A DNA stretch of 64,000 bases from Trinickia violacea (GCF_005280735.1 NZ_CP040078.1:1488001-1552000), one strand, 5' to 3'. Counted from the stretch's first letter, positions 34,785 to 43,726 are shown. The notes: generated by a model not told the origin, from the sequence alone. Made by a program: numbers and translations.

Positions 34785-36200
34785 TCACGATTTGCGCAGC
34801 GGCCTGAAGGCTGCGCGTAGCTCTTCGGCGAAGAGCCCGGGCTGCTCCCACGCCGCAAAGTGGCCGCCCTTGTCGAGCTTGTTGTAATGAATGAGCTTGG
34901 GATAGGCCCGCTCCGTCCAACTCCGCGGCGCCGCATAGATCTCGTCAGGAAAGACGCTCACGGCAACCGGGATGGTGACGTGCTTCGGGGCGAAGAAGTC
35001 GAGCTTGTTTTCCCAATAGAGACGAGCCGAAGAGACCGCCGTGTTCGTCAGCCAGTAGAGCGTGATGTTGTCGAGGATGTCGTCTCGCGTAAGGCCCTCG
35101 GCCTGCCCGTCAAAGACGCGCGCAATGAGCGCATAGCTGCGCGCGTCGTGGTCGAGCATCCACGCGGCGAGGCCGACAGGCGAGTCCTCGATCCCGTACA
35201 GCGTCTGCGGGCGATTCGCCATCTCCTGAGCGTAGCCAAGGCCATGCTTGTAGAAGAAATCGAGCTGGTCGTAGGCATGCTTCTCGTCAGCTGAGAGGCC
35301 GGCCGGCGGCGGGCCGCCCGACTGAAGTGCCTTTGCGACATCGTCCGGCACAGTGGCGGGCATATTGGTGTGAATGCCGAGCAATTCGGGTGGCGCCTGC
35401 AGTGCCATCTGCTCCGATACCGCATCTCCCCAATCGCCGCCCTGCGCCACAAATTGTTTATATCCGAGGCGCTTCATCAGCACGGTCCACGCGCGTGCGA
35501 TGTGAGCGGGGTCCCAACCGGCTGTGGCGGGCTGCCCTGAAAACCCGTAGCCTGGCAGCGACGGAATCACCACGTCAAAAGCGTCCGATGCACTTCCGCC
35601 ATGGGCCGTTGGGTTCGTCAGCGGATCGATGATCTTCAACTGCTCGACGATCGAGCCCGGCCATCCGTGCGTGATGATCACCGGCAACGCATTCTTGTTC
35701 TTCGAACGAACGTGGATGAAGTGAATGTCCACCCCGTCGATGGTCGTCACGAACTGCGGCAAGGCATTCAGCCTCGCTTCGACCTTGCGCCAGTCGTAGC
35801 CCGACTGCCAATAGCTCGCGAGTTCGCGCATCGTTGCGAGCTGCACGCCTTGCGACGCGTCCGTTACCGTTCCCTGACTGGGCCACTTTGTCTCGGCGAT
35901 CCGCCGACGCAAGTCCGCGAGAGCCTCGTCGGACACGTGAATTTTTGGGAACGGACGGATCGACGTGTCGTCTGCGGTCGACGCTGCTGCGGCGACCCCG
36001 ATCACGGAAGCCTGCGCAGTCGCCGCGCCGGCGTTCGAGGTGCTGGGCGCCTGGGCAGCGACCTCTACGCCACCGGACGCGGGAAGTGTCGTTTCGGCGT
36101 GTACGGCGACCGCGGGAAGAACAATGCCGATGGCTGCTGCGACCAACGCGGAAGCCGCAAGACGACGGCGTCTGCCAAGCAGCGAATAAAGTCCGAACAT
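34785..36200 (-). CDS. Exported epoxide hydrolase, tandem copy B
   Basis: 471 residues from the ATG at 36200 with AGGAG upstream. A Sec signal (LAASALVAAAIGIVLPAVAVHA) leads into a 60-residue Ala/Thr-rich linker. The EHN domain begins IRPFPKIHVSDEALADLRRRI. The catalytic set is complete: HGWPGS oxyanion loop, QGGDWGD nucleophile Asp, lid Tyr in PQTLYGIEDSPVG and the C-terminal His in DKGGHFAAWEQP. It belongs to the same group as juvenile-hormone and microsomal-type epoxide hydrolases. Paralogue of the genes at 36310 and 1. Same strand, 110 bp from copy A. Confidence 0.92.
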   Translation of the reverse strand: MFGLYSLLGRRRRLAASALVAAAIGIVLPAVAVHAETTLPASGGVEVAAQAPSTSNAGAATAQASVIGVAAAASTADDTSIRPFPKIHVSDEALADLRRRIAETKWPSQGTVTDASQGVQLATMRELASYWQSGYDWRKVEARLNALPQFVTTIDGVDIHFIHVRSKNKNALPVIITHGWPGSIVEQLKIIDPLTNPTAHGGSASDAFDVVIPSLPGYGFSGQPATAGWDPAHIARAWTVLMKRLGYKQFVAQGGDWGDAVSEQMALQAPPELLGIHTNMPATVPDDVAKALQSGGPPPAGLSADEKHAYDQLDFFYKHGLGYAQEMANRPQTLYGIEDSPVGLAAWMLDHDARSYALIARVFDGQAEGLTRDDILDNITLYWLTNTAVSSARLYWENKLDFFAPKHVTIPVAVSVFPDEIYAAPRSWTERAYPKLIHYNKLDKGGHFAAWEQPGLFAEELRAAFRPLRKS

Positions 36201-36309
36201 GATCAATCTCCTGAGCGGCGGAAGGCGCCTGAAGGCTGCCGACACGCCTTTGAAATTCGTGGGGTGAAGACGCGGGCGGTGGGAAGGAAGACCGTCGGCG
36301 TCCACTAGC

Positions 36310-37653
36310 TCAGCGCAGCGGCCTGAATGCCGCCCTAAGTTCCTGAGCGAAGATCGTCGGCTGCTCCCAAGCGGCGAAGTGGCCGCCTTTCTCTGCCCGG
36401 TGGTAATAGATGAGGTTGGGGTAGGCCTTCTCCGTCCAGCTCAGCGGCGCCTGATATTGCTCGCCGGGGAACACGCTCACGGCCACCGGGATCTTGACGC
36501 CTTTGGCATTGAAAAAGCCGCCCTTGTATTCCCAGTAGAGACGCGACGCAGATACCCCGGTATTCGTCAGCCAGTACAGCGTGATGTTGTCGAGGATCTC
36601 GTCACGCGTCAGTTCGCCGGTGGCGCTCGTGGTCCGGTTCAGAGCCGAGACGACCGCCGCGGCCGGCTGGCCATCGGCATCGTTGTGGTCGAGGAGCCAC
36701 GCGGCGAGGCCGACAGGTGAATCGGCAATGCCGTACAGCGTCTGCGGACGCGATCCCATCAACCGGGCGTAGTCCACTTCCTTGAACGTCAGGGCGAGCT
36801 GCTCGTAGGCGCGTTTCTCCTCCGCTGACAGGCCGGCTGGCGCCGGGGCGCCGATCTGGAGCGCCTTGTCGACATCGGCTGGAACCGTCGCGGGCATGTT
36901 GGTGTGGATGCCGAGCAGTCCCTGAGGAGCCTGCAAACCCATTTGATCGACGACAAACGCACCCCAGTCGCCGCCTTGAGCGACGTAGTGCGTATATCCG
37001 AGACGGCGCATCAGCTCCGCCCAGGCGCGGGCCATGTGCTCGGGCCCCCAGCCGGTGGTCGTCGGCTTACCGGAGAATCCGTAGCCCGGCATCGACGGGA
37101 TGACGACGTCGAACGAGTCTTCGGCCTTCCCGCCATACGCTACGGGGTCCGTGAGCAACCCGATGAGCTTGGTCTGCTCGAGCACGGAGCCGGGCCAGCC
37201 GTGGTTGATGATCAATGGAAGCGCATTGGGGTTCTTCGAGCGGACATGGATGAAGTGAATGTCCACGCCGTCGATGGTCGTCACGAACTGCGGAAGGGCA
37301 TTCAGCTTCGCTTCAGCCTTGCGCCAGTCGTAGTCCGTCGCCCAATAGCGCGCGAGTTCCTGCATGGTCGCGAGCGGCACGCCCTGCGAAGAATCTGCGA
37401 CGGTCTCCTTTTCGGGCCATTGCGTGGCCGCGATCCGGCGGCGCAAGTCCGCGAGAGCCTCGTCGGATACATGGATCTTGGGGAACGGACGGATCGAGTC
37501 GTCTTCAGCCGTTGCACGCTGAGTCGTGGAAGGCTGATCCGCAACCGGAGCGGCGTGGGCGTAACCAAAGGCAGCGGTCAGGACAAGGCCGAGGGCAGCC
37601 GCCGCCGATGCAAATGAGCTGCGCCGGGTTGGCGCTGGCGATACTGTAAACAT
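36310..37653 (-). CDS. Exported epoxide hydrolase, tandem copy A
   Basis: 447 residues from the ATG at 37653 (an ATG two codons earlier is possible). The signal peptide is RRSSFASAAAALGLVLTAAFGYAHA. Domain order and catalytic residues are as in copy B: HGWPGS, QGGDWGAFVVDQM, YGIADSPVG and EKGGHFAAWEQP. It has the extra segment DGQPAAAVVSALNRTTSATGELTRDEI, as in the partial gene at the left edge, while copy B is shorter there. This suggests that copy A and the left-edge gene are closer relatives. It is the likely first gene of an A-B-VOC operon. Confidence 0.92.
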   Translation of the reverse strand: MFTVSPAPTRRSSFASAAAALGLVLTAAFGYAHAAPVADQPSTTQRATAEDDSIRPFPKIHVSDEALADLRRRIAATQWPEKETVADSSQGVPLATMQELARYWATDYDWRKAEAKLNALPQFVTTIDGVDIHFIHVRSKNPNALPLIINHGWPGSVLEQTKLIGLLTDPVAYGGKAEDSFDVVIPSMPGYGFSGKPTTTGWGPEHMARAWAELMRRLGYTHYVAQGGDWGAFVVDQMGLQAPQGLLGIHTNMPATVPADVDKALQIGAPAPAGLSAEEKRAYEQLALTFKEVDYARLMGSRPQTLYGIADSPVGLAAWLLDHNDADGQPAAAVVSALNRTTSATGELTRDEILDNITLYWLTNTGVSASRLYWEYKGGFFNAKGVKIPVAVSVFPGEQYQAPLSWTEKAYPNLIYYHRAEKGGHFAAWEQPTIFAQELRAAFRPLR

Positions 37654-37852
37654 GATCATTTTCCGAATAAGAGCGCGCGAGTCTGCGGCGCGCGCCGGGT
37701 TATGCGCTCCGTTAGCGTTATCGAAGGCAGATGTTGCGAGGAGCACGCGACCTTGCGACACGCGCGGATCACGGGTTCCTTTCACGTGACGGTTGCGGCG
37801 ATCGTCGATCAGGCAGCGATCGACGTCCTGTTGTCGCTCGGGCAACTGCCGG

Positions 37853-38161
37853 TCAGGGATGGTTGTAGAACGCGTTCCAGTCAGCCTGCGAGATGGCCGG
37901 GCGACCCGCGTCCGACGAACCGCCCGCGACGCCGCCGATGCCTGTTGCGGCATTCTGTGCAGCGACCTTTGCTTCAGCTGCCTGAATGTCGGCCGGGTAA
38001 TAGGGGTCTTGGCCATGGGCCGGCTGATAGCCGGCCTTTTCGAGCTGGATCAACTCAGCACGCACCTGCGCACGGGTAACGGGCTGGTTCGCCTGGGCGA
38101 ACACGGCGACAGGAGCAGCGAGGGCAGCGGCAACAACAACGGCTTGAATCAGGGACTTCAT
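37853..38161 (-). CDS. DUF4148 exported small protein
   Basis: 102 residues from MKSLIQAVVVAAALAAPVAVFAQANQPVTRAQVRAELIQLEKAGY. A signal peptide with cleavage after VFAQ is followed by the DUF4148 core (LEKAGYQPAHGQDPYYPADIQAAEAKV), found almost only in Burkholderiaceae, often in many copies and stress-inducible. GGAGGT lies upstream. Function unknown, periplasmic. The frame continues upstream into the SDR remnant, but that is a separate older gene. Confidence 0.92.
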   Translation of the reverse strand: MKSLIQAVVVAAALAAPVAVFAQANQPVTRAQVRAELIQLEKAGYQPAHGQDPYYPADIQAAEAKVAAQNAATGIGGVAGGSSDAGRPAISQADWNAFYNHP

Positions 38162-38203
38162 AAAAACTACCTCCAGACGGTTATGGTGCAAATTCGGCAG
38201 GCG

Positions 38204-38223
38204 GGCGAGAAATCGCCTTTTTT
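38204..38223 (+). terminator. Intrinsic terminator-like hairpin with T6 on the + strand
   Basis: GGCGA-GAAA-TCGCC (38204-38217) followed by TTTTTT (38218-38223). It has the form of a Rho-independent terminator reading left to right, although all nearby genes run right to left. It may stop antisense transcription into the DUF4148 leader or be a relic. Confidence 0.4.
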
Positions 38224-38280
38224 GGGGGGGGCTCAACGAGCGGCGAGCGGCTAGCGTGCAACTGAGGGCCATCGCGACGG

Positions 38281-38350
38281 CACGATCGGCATACGCGGCG
38301 CCGATGCCGGTGGAAGCGCCCGTAACGAGCGCTGCGGGATTCGTTGACAT
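38281..38350 (-). pseudogene. N-terminal remnant of a short-chain dehydrogenase
   Basis: From the ATG at 38350 the frame reads MSTNPAALVTGASTGIGAAYADR, the start of a classical SDR with the TGxxxGIG nucleotide motif. After about 23 residues it turns into unrelated sequence and runs on into the DUF4148 leader. The catalytic YxxxK part is gone. The AGTACTCC-type ribosome site of the former gene is intact, so the fragment may still be translated. Confidence 0.7.
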
Positions 38351-38383
38351 ATCAGTACTCCTATTGAGACAAATGAATATGAG

Positions 38384-38393
38384 TGCATATGCA
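38384..38393. promoter_or_regulatory. Palindrome TGCATATGCA upstream of the SDR remnant
   Basis: Perfect 10-bp palindrome, identical to the core at 3209-3218 ahead of the nitrilase gene. Probable operator left from the former SDR gene. Confidence 0.35.
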
Positions 38394-38500
38394 TACATGA
38401 ACAAGAAATTACATGGGATATCTCCTGCGTGAGACTAGTTTTCTGAGTGAAGAACGCTCGCGCACGGCCGCCTGCAGGAGCGGGTGGCTGCCTGTTGGAA

Positions 38501-40078
38501 TCAGGCCTTCGACGGTTCGCCGTCCACCAGCCGCCAGAGGCCGCTTGGGTTGTCGTGCCGGAGCGCCTCCGGCAACAACGCGTCGGGGAAGCCCTGGTAG
38601 CAGACGGGCCGGAGGAAGCGTTCGATCGCGCTCATGCCAACCGACGTGAAACGGCTATCGGAGGAGGCCGGAAACGGGCCGCCGTGAATCGATGCGTAGG
38701 ACACTTCCTGCGGATGCGCGAATGCATTGATGACGATGCGGCCAGTGCGGCGTTGCAGGACCGGCAAGAGCCGCGCAGCCAGCGCATGATCAGCGCGTTC
38801 GATATGCATCGTCGCCGAGAGCTGGCCGCGGAACTGCCTGGCGAGGGCTATCAGTTGCTCGTCGTCCCTTACGCGCACCAGCAGTGCCGCAGGGCCAAAG
38901 ACCTCTTCCGACAATGCCGGCTCTTCAAGCAGGCGCGAGCCGTCAACCTCGAAGAGGTATGACTGGCCATCCCACTCGCTGTGGGGATGGCCACCCGCCG
39001 CGATCTTTTTCGCCCCCGCGGCGAGCTGACGGGCCACATTCTTGCGGTATGCCATGTTGATGCCTGGCGTCAGCATGGTGCGAGATGGCATCGCGTTGAT
39101 GCGGGCAATCAGCGCTTCCTTCAGCTCGCTGTACCCCAGGCCGTCGATGGCGAGCAGGATCGCGGGCTTGAGGCAAGCCTGGCCCACGTTCACCAGCATG
39201 CGTTCGGCGAAGCCGTCGCCAATCTCGCTGCCACGCGAGACTAGCGCGGTGGGCAGCACGAAGGTGGGATTGACGCTGGTCATTTCCGTGAAGACAGGGA
39301 TCGGATCCGGCCGCTGCTGAGCGCGCCGGAATAGCGCCATGCCGCCCGCCTCGGAACCTGTGAAGGTCACGCCCTTGACCAGCGGATGATCCACCAGCGC
39401 TTCGCCGATCGCATTGCCGTCGCCGCGCAACAGAGAAAAGACGCCTTCATGCAGGCCCGAGTCTTTTACGGCCTGCTGGATGACGCGGCCCATGATTTCC
39501 GATGCGCCGGGATGCGCGTTGTGAGCCTTCAGGATGACGGGACAGCCGGCCGCCAGCGCGGACGCCGTGTCGCCGCCTGCGACTGAGTACGAGATCGGGA
39601 AGTTGCTTGCCCCGAAGATTGCAATCGGACCAAGGCCGATCTTCTGCATACGGTGGTCCATGCGTGGCCGAGGTTGACGCTCGGGCTGAGCGGGATCGAT
39701 CGTTGCCTGTCGAAAGCGTCCCTGACGCACGACCGTGGCGAACTGCCGGAACTGCGTGGCCGCCTTGGCGGCTTCCGCTTCGAGCTGCGCGGCCGGCAAG
39801 CCGGTCTCCAGCGCGGCACGTTGGGCCAGAGCCGCGGCATTGGCGTCGAGCCCATCGGCAATGCGCTCCAGGAACGCCGCACGTACAGGCAAGCTCGTGT
39901 CGTTGTAGCTGTCGAACGCCTCGTCGGCCAGTTGCGCCGCGCGGTCGACTTCCTCGATGCCACCAAACGCGAAATCCGGTGCGAAATAGAGATTGGTTGC
40001 GGGATTGAGCGCCTGCATCGTGCCCGCCGTGGCGCGCATGTCCTGTGCGCCGATTAGGAGATTGCCGGTGAGGTTCAT
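38501..40078 (-). CDS. Aldehyde dehydrogenase (NADP-type, ketoglutarate-semialdehyde DH-like)
   Basis: 525 residues. The coenzyme part includes GPIAIFGASNFPISYSVAGGDTASALAAGCPVILKAH. The catalytic residues are Glu265 (FTEMTSVNP) and Cys302 (NVGQACLKPAI). The sequence around Cys differs from the usual GQFCTNPG. C-terminal motifs EEVFGPAALLVRVRD and RIVINAFAHPQEVSYASIHGGPFPASSD are as in the alpha-ketoglutaric semialdehyde dehydrogenase branch, which is longer than standard ALDHs. Its start overlaps the stop of the cysteine hydrolase gene by 4 nt, so the two are co-translated and likely act in one pathway. Confidence 0.9.
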   Translation of the reverse strand: MNLTGNLLIGAQDMRATAGTMQALNPATNLYFAPDFAFGGIEEVDRAAQLADEAFDSYNDTSLPVRAAFLERIADGLDANAAALAQRAALETGLPAAQLEAEAAKAATQFRQFATVVRQGRFRQATIDPAQPERQPRPRMDHRMQKIGLGPIAIFGASNFPISYSVAGGDTASALAAGCPVILKAHNAHPGASEIMGRVIQQAVKDSGLHEGVFSLLRGDGNAIGEALVDHPLVKGVTFTGSEAGGMALFRRAQQRPDPIPVFTEMTSVNPTFVLPTALVSRGSEIGDGFAERMLVNVGQACLKPAILLAIDGLGYSELKEALIARINAMPSRTMLTPGINMAYRKNVARQLAAGAKKIAAGGHPHSEWDGQSYLFEVDGSRLLEEPALSEEVFGPAALLVRVRDDEQLIALARQFRGQLSATMHIERADHALAARLLPVLQRRTGRIVINAFAHPQEVSYASIHGGPFPASSDSRFTSVGMSAIERFLRPVCYQGFPDALLPEALRHDNPSGLWRLVDGEPSKA

Positions 40079-40719
40079 GCTGGGCTCCCTTGCGATGCCA
40101 CAGGCAAGGCGGCAACCAGTTCGGACGTCGTCAGGATTTCGTGCGCGAACGTCGGCCCGTTCAGGTGATGCGCGGCGTGCATCATTTCCTTGCTGAAGGC
40201 TGCCGTCGCATCGCGTACGAGCGTCACGTGATAGCCGAGCTCCATGGCGAAGCGCGCCGTGGATTCGATGCAGGTGTTTGCCAGCAGACCCACCACGATC
40301 ACGTGCGAAATGCCTTGCTGCTTGAGCTGGAAGTCGAGGTCGGTATTGGCGAACCCGCTCTGCCCCCAGTGTTCGTGGATGATGATGTCGCCATCCTGCG
40401 GCACGAAATCCGGATGCCACTCTCCACCCCATGTGCCCTTGGCGAAGGTATGGCGCTGCTGTATCAGGCGCTGCGTCGGATTCGGGTGGTCCCAGTTGTC
40501 GTAGTCGCCGGGCTGCCAGCGCCGATGCGGCACATAGAACATCTGGATGCCCGCCGAGCGTGCGGCCGCCACCGATGCGCGCAGGTTGTCGAGCAGGTGA
40601 ACGTCGTCGGCAACGTCCGTGAGCAGCGAAAACAGTTTGCCGCCATCGGAAAGGAAATCGTTATACGGATCCACCAGCAGCAGGCCGGTTCGCTCCGAGT
40701 GATACACAGGATTTGACAT
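40075..40719 (-). CDS. Isochorismatase-like cysteine hydrolase, copy 1
   Basis: 214 residues. The fold is clear from TGLLLVDPYNDFLSDGG (Asp17), the RRWQPGDYDNWDHPN and GGEWHPDF blocks, and HVIVVGLLANTCIESTARFA with the nucleophile Cys150. The position normally held by the catalytic Lys reads IHEHWGQSGFANTDLD, so Lys appears replaced by Glu/His. Related enzymes hydrolyse amides, carbamoyl groups or isochorismate. It is the first gene of an operon with the aldehyde dehydrogenase. A close paralogue lies at 42238. Confidence 0.88.
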   Translation of the reverse strand: MSNPVYHSERTGLLLVDPYNDFLSDGGKLFSLLTDVADDVHLLDNLRASVAAARSAGIQMFYVPHRRWQPGDYDNWDHPNPTQRLIQQRHTFAKGTWGGEWHPDFVPQDGDIIIHEHWGQSGFANTDLDFQLKQQGISHVIVVGLLANTCIESTARFAMELGYHVTLVRDATAAFSKEMMHAAHHLNGPTFAHEILTTSELVAALPVASQGSPA

Positions 40720-40900
40720 TTCAGTACTCCTTTAGAAAATATGTGCGACCGAGGTCGCGTGTCGCGGTGGCGCCGGACTGCCTGGTTCGGAATGCGTGAC
40801 GTCTCGCGCCTCGGTCGGGCAGATCTGGACGCCTGGGCACCGCCTTCGGATGCTCTGCTTCAGAGAACGACGCTCCGGCGCAGTGCAAGGTGAAGCTGGG

Positions 40901-42076
40901 TCAAGCCGGTTTGTCGGCGAGAGTCGCGTTCGTGCTTGTATAGGCCAGTGCGTTCAAAGCAAGGGCGGCGAGTGAAAGTCCAGCACCGACTACGGCAAGT
41001 CCCACCCAGCCGTAGCGGGTCGCGCCGTAGCCCCCGAGGGCGGAGCCGATTGCGCCACCCAGGAAATAGGACACCATGTAGACCGTGTTCAATCGACCCC
41101 GGGCCTCGGGGCGTAGCGCGTATAGGCGGGTTTGGTTGCCGACGAAACCCGCCCGATTCCCCAGATCGAGCAGGACGAGGCCGACTACCAGCCAACCCAG
41201 TCGCGTCGCGCCAATGGCGAGAACCGCGAAGGCCAGCAGGTTGATGATTGCGCCGGCCGCAACGGCGAAATGATGGCCGATGCGATCGACGAGCGAGCCG
41301 ATGTATGGCGACATGACCAGGCCGATGACCCCGACGAGGCCAAACGTGCCGACGGTCGCGGCCCCGAATCCATAGGGTGGCCGCGCAAGCAGTGCAGCGA
41401 GCGTAGTCCATAGGGCGCTGAAGGCTGCGAACATCAGAAAGCCCGTAGCGGCCGAGATGCGCAATAGACGCTCCTCCCGGACCAGCACGACGAGAGACCG
41501 CATGAGTGTCCGGTAATGGATCGTCTTGAGTCCGGGCAACGACGGTAGTTTGCCTAAGATGACGATCAGCGCCAGATCAACGCCGGACGCAGCCACGAAC
41601 ATGGCTCGCCAACCGAAATGAGCGCCGACGAAGCCGCTCATCGTTCGGGCGAGAAGCACGCCTGAGGAAAGGCCGCCAAGTAGCACGCCCACGACGCGCC
41701 CCCGGCTTTCTGGAACCGCGTGACTCGCAACGGCGGGGATGATGAATTGTGCCGTCACCGCTGTTGCGCCAACGAAAAAACTGGACGCAGCCATCATGAG
41801 AAACGTCGGTGCCATGGCGCAGGCAAGCAGTGCGACGGCATTTCCCGAGATAGCGAACTTTGCCAATTTGCGAGGCTGAATGCCGTCAGCAAGCGGTATG
41901 AACAGGAGCAGGCCGGTGGCGTACCCGATCTGGGTAAGCACGGCGATGACATTTCCGCCCGTCGACGTTACGCCCCACGTCGATGCAATCTGCGGCAACA
42001 GCGGTTGCTGATAGTAAATAGCGGAGACCGCAAGCGCACAACTCAGCGCCATCAGCAGCACTAGAGAGCGAGACAT
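40901..42076 (-). CDS. MFS transporter
   Basis: 391 residues with twelve hydrophobic segments. The start MSRSLVLLMALSCALAVSAIYYQQPLLPQIASTWG and the loop DGIQPRKLAKFAISGNAVALL, then GYGFGAATVG-like and MVSYFLGGAIGSALGGY, match the drug/metabolite exporter branch of the major facilitator superfamily. I place the start at 42076 because GAGGCGG precedes it; 42112 is possible. It lies between the two cysteine hydrolase genes on the same strand and may import or export their substrate or product. Confidence 0.9.
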   Translation of the reverse strand: MSRSLVLLMALSCALAVSAIYYQQPLLPQIASTWGVTSTGGNVIAVLTQIGYATGLLLFIPLADGIQPRKLAKFAISGNAVALLACAMAPTFLMMAASSFFVGATAVTAQFIIPAVASHAVPESRGRVVGVLLGGLSSGVLLARTMSGFVGAHFGWRAMFVAASGVDLALIVILGKLPSLPGLKTIHYRTLMRSLVVLVREERLLRISAATGFLMFAAFSALWTTLAALLARPPYGFGAATVGTFGLVGVIGLVMSPYIGSLVDRIGHHFAVAAGAIINLLAFAVLAIGATRLGWLVVGLVLLDLGNRAGFVGNQTRLYALRPEARGRLNTVYMVSYFLGGAIGSALGGYGATRYGWVGLAVVGAGLSLAALALNALAYTSTNATLADKPA

Positions 42077-42237
42077 TGATGGTGCCGCCTCGGAATGAGA
42101 TGTAATTCGCATAACGAAATATCTATGAAGGGAGATGGTTGCTTGCCATGGAATTGCAAGGTCGCGGCCCTATGGGTTTCACCAAATAACCGGCGACCGG
42201 CTTCCGTCTGGCGTCGTGATCGTGCGAGCTGAACGCG

Positions 42238-42864
42238 TCACGCGCCAGGTATTGCCTCAACCAACTCGCGAGTCGTAACGATGCTGTGGGCGTAGGTCGG
42301 GCCGTTCAGTTCATGGGCCGCATGCATCATTTCGCGCTGGAGCGCCGCTGTGGCGTCCCTGACGAGCGTCACGTGATAACCGAGTTCCTGTGCATATCGC
42401 GCGGTTGCCTCGATGCAGGTGTTCGCGAGCAGCCCCACGACCACGACGTGCGAAATGCCATGTTGTTTCAGCTGGAAGTCGAGATCCGTATTGGCAAAGC
42501 CGCTCGAGCCCCAGTGTTCGTGTGCGACGATGTCGCCCGGTTGCGGCGCAAACTCGGGGTGCCACTCACCGCCCCATTCGCCCCGGGCAAAGTGATGACC
42601 TTGCATGACCTTGCGCTGGCTCGGGCTCGGATGGCACCAGCATTCGTAATCGCCCGGCTGCCAACGGCGATGCGGCACGACGACGACCTGAATGCCGGCA
42701 TCTCGCACTGCCTTGTTGATCGTGCGCAGGTTGTCGAGCAGACCGACTTCTTCGGCAATGTCCTTGATAAACGGCCAAACCTTTCCGCCTTCAGACAGGA
42801 AGTCGTTGTAGGGATCCACGAACAGAAGTGCGGTGGACTTTGCGTCGTAGGTTACGTTGCTCAT
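42238..42864 (-). CDS. Isochorismatase-like cysteine hydrolase, copy 2
   Basis: 208 residues, clearly paralogous to copy 1 along the whole length: ALLFVDPYNDFLSEGGKVW, RRWQPGDYECWCHPSPSQRK, GGEWHPEF, HEHWGSSGFANTDLDFQLKQHGISHVVVVGLLANTCIEATARYA. As in copy 1, the HEHWG segment stands where the family Lys would be. It has its own promoter region with the dyad at 42982-42998 about 118 bp upstream, shared in form with the HxlR gene. The MFS gene follows on the same strand 162 bp further on. Confidence 0.88.
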   Translation of the reverse strand: MSNVTYDAKSTALLFVDPYNDFLSEGGKVWPFIKDIAEEVGLLDNLRTINKAVRDAGIQVVVVPHRRWQPGDYECWCHPSPSQRKVMQGHHFARGEWGGEWHPEFAPQPGDIVAHEHWGSSGFANTDLDFQLKQHGISHVVVVGLLANTCIEATARYAQELGYHVTLVRDATAALQREMMHAAHELNGPTYAHSIVTTRELVEAIPGA

Positions 42865-43205
42865 ACGCGTTGCTCCTTGGATGTTTCCTCGGTTGAAAGC
42901 TCCCCGGATGGCCCTTGGCGACGAAGCCGCTACTGCGAAGTTGGCGCCATCGAGGAAGCGAGGAAGTTGAGGTGTAGTGTAACTATGAAAAACATAGTGT
43001 CAAGTGATTTTCGTTTGATAGTGCAATAAGGAAGGAGTCCAAGACATTTAACAGGCGACGCAACGTCCTGAGAACCCGATGGGACAGCGACGGACGGAAT
43101 TCGTCACACGGGATGCCCGGAAGCGGCATTTTTGGGCAAGATCGCTCGCGATCTGCCCGGGCTCGTTGCTCGCGTCAGCCGGGAATGCCGCCTAAGCAGG
43201 CACAG
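42865..43205. other. 341-bp promoter region between hydrolase and HxlR genes
   Basis: No gene seen. Holds the dyad at 42982-42998 and an AT-rich patch (42977-43030) that is likely the promoter of cysteine hydrolase copy 2. The HxlR gene ends at 43206 on the same strand. Confidence 0.5.
42982..42998. promoter_or_regulatory. Dyad ACTATGAAAAACATAGT, candidate HxlR operator
   Basis: Perfect 6-bp arms around AAAAA, 17 bp in total. The outer form ACTAT-N7-ATAGT is repeated at 43727-43743 upstream of the HxlR gene with the same length. This supports a common dimeric regulator. Confidence 0.6.
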
Positions 43206-43709
43206 TCAGCCTTTCGCCGCCTTGAACGCCTCGCGCCGCTCTTCGCGCTCTCTTGCAAACGTTGCGCTCAACGTGGCGTCGAGATCACGCCGCTCGACCG
43301 GTACGCCACAAACCGGGCACATGCCGTCGAGTCCGACCTCGTGACCGCACACTCGATGCGTAAATCGCACGGCAATTTCTTCATCTTCACGCTTGACCCA
43401 GGTTTCACCCCAGGCACGTAGCGCTTGGATCACCGGATAGAACGCCTTGCCCTTCTCTGTGAGCCGATACTCGTAGCGCAAAGGCTTCTCGTTATACGGA
43501 TGGCGTTCAACCATGCCATCGGCTTCGAGCGACTTGAGGCGCGTCGCAAGCATTTGCGGTGTCGCCTCTGTCTGGATCTGGATTTCCTCAAACCGGCTCG
43601 CGCCCATATACAGCTCGCGCAAGACCAATACCGTCCACCTGTCGCCGACCACTTCCGTTGATCGGGCCACCGGACACACCGTGTCGGCCGACTTCCCGTT
43701 ACGTTTCAT
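43206..43709 (-). CDS. HxlR-family regulator with C-terminal zinc-ribbon-like tail
   Basis: 167 residues. The winged helix of HxlR/YodB type spans CPVARSTEVVGDRWTVLVLRELYMGASRFEEIQ to KPLRYEYRLTEKGKAFYPVIQALRAWGE, including the N-terminal redox-capable Cys. The tail has RFTHRVCGHEVGLDGMCPVCGVPVERRD, a possible Cys/His metal site. Such proteins sense electrophiles, aldehydes or diamide. The matching dyads upstream of its own gene and of cysteine hydrolase copy 2 suggest autoregulation plus control of the hydrolase. Confidence 0.9.
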   Translation of the reverse strand: MKRNGKSADTVCPVARSTEVVGDRWTVLVLRELYMGASRFEEIQIQTEATPQMLATRLKSLEADGMVERHPYNEKPLRYEYRLTEKGKAFYPVIQALRAWGETWVKREDEEIAVRFTHRVCGHEVGLDGMCPVCGVPVERRDLDATLSATFAREREERREAFKAAKG

Positions 43710-43726
43710 CTGCGCCTCCAGATATC

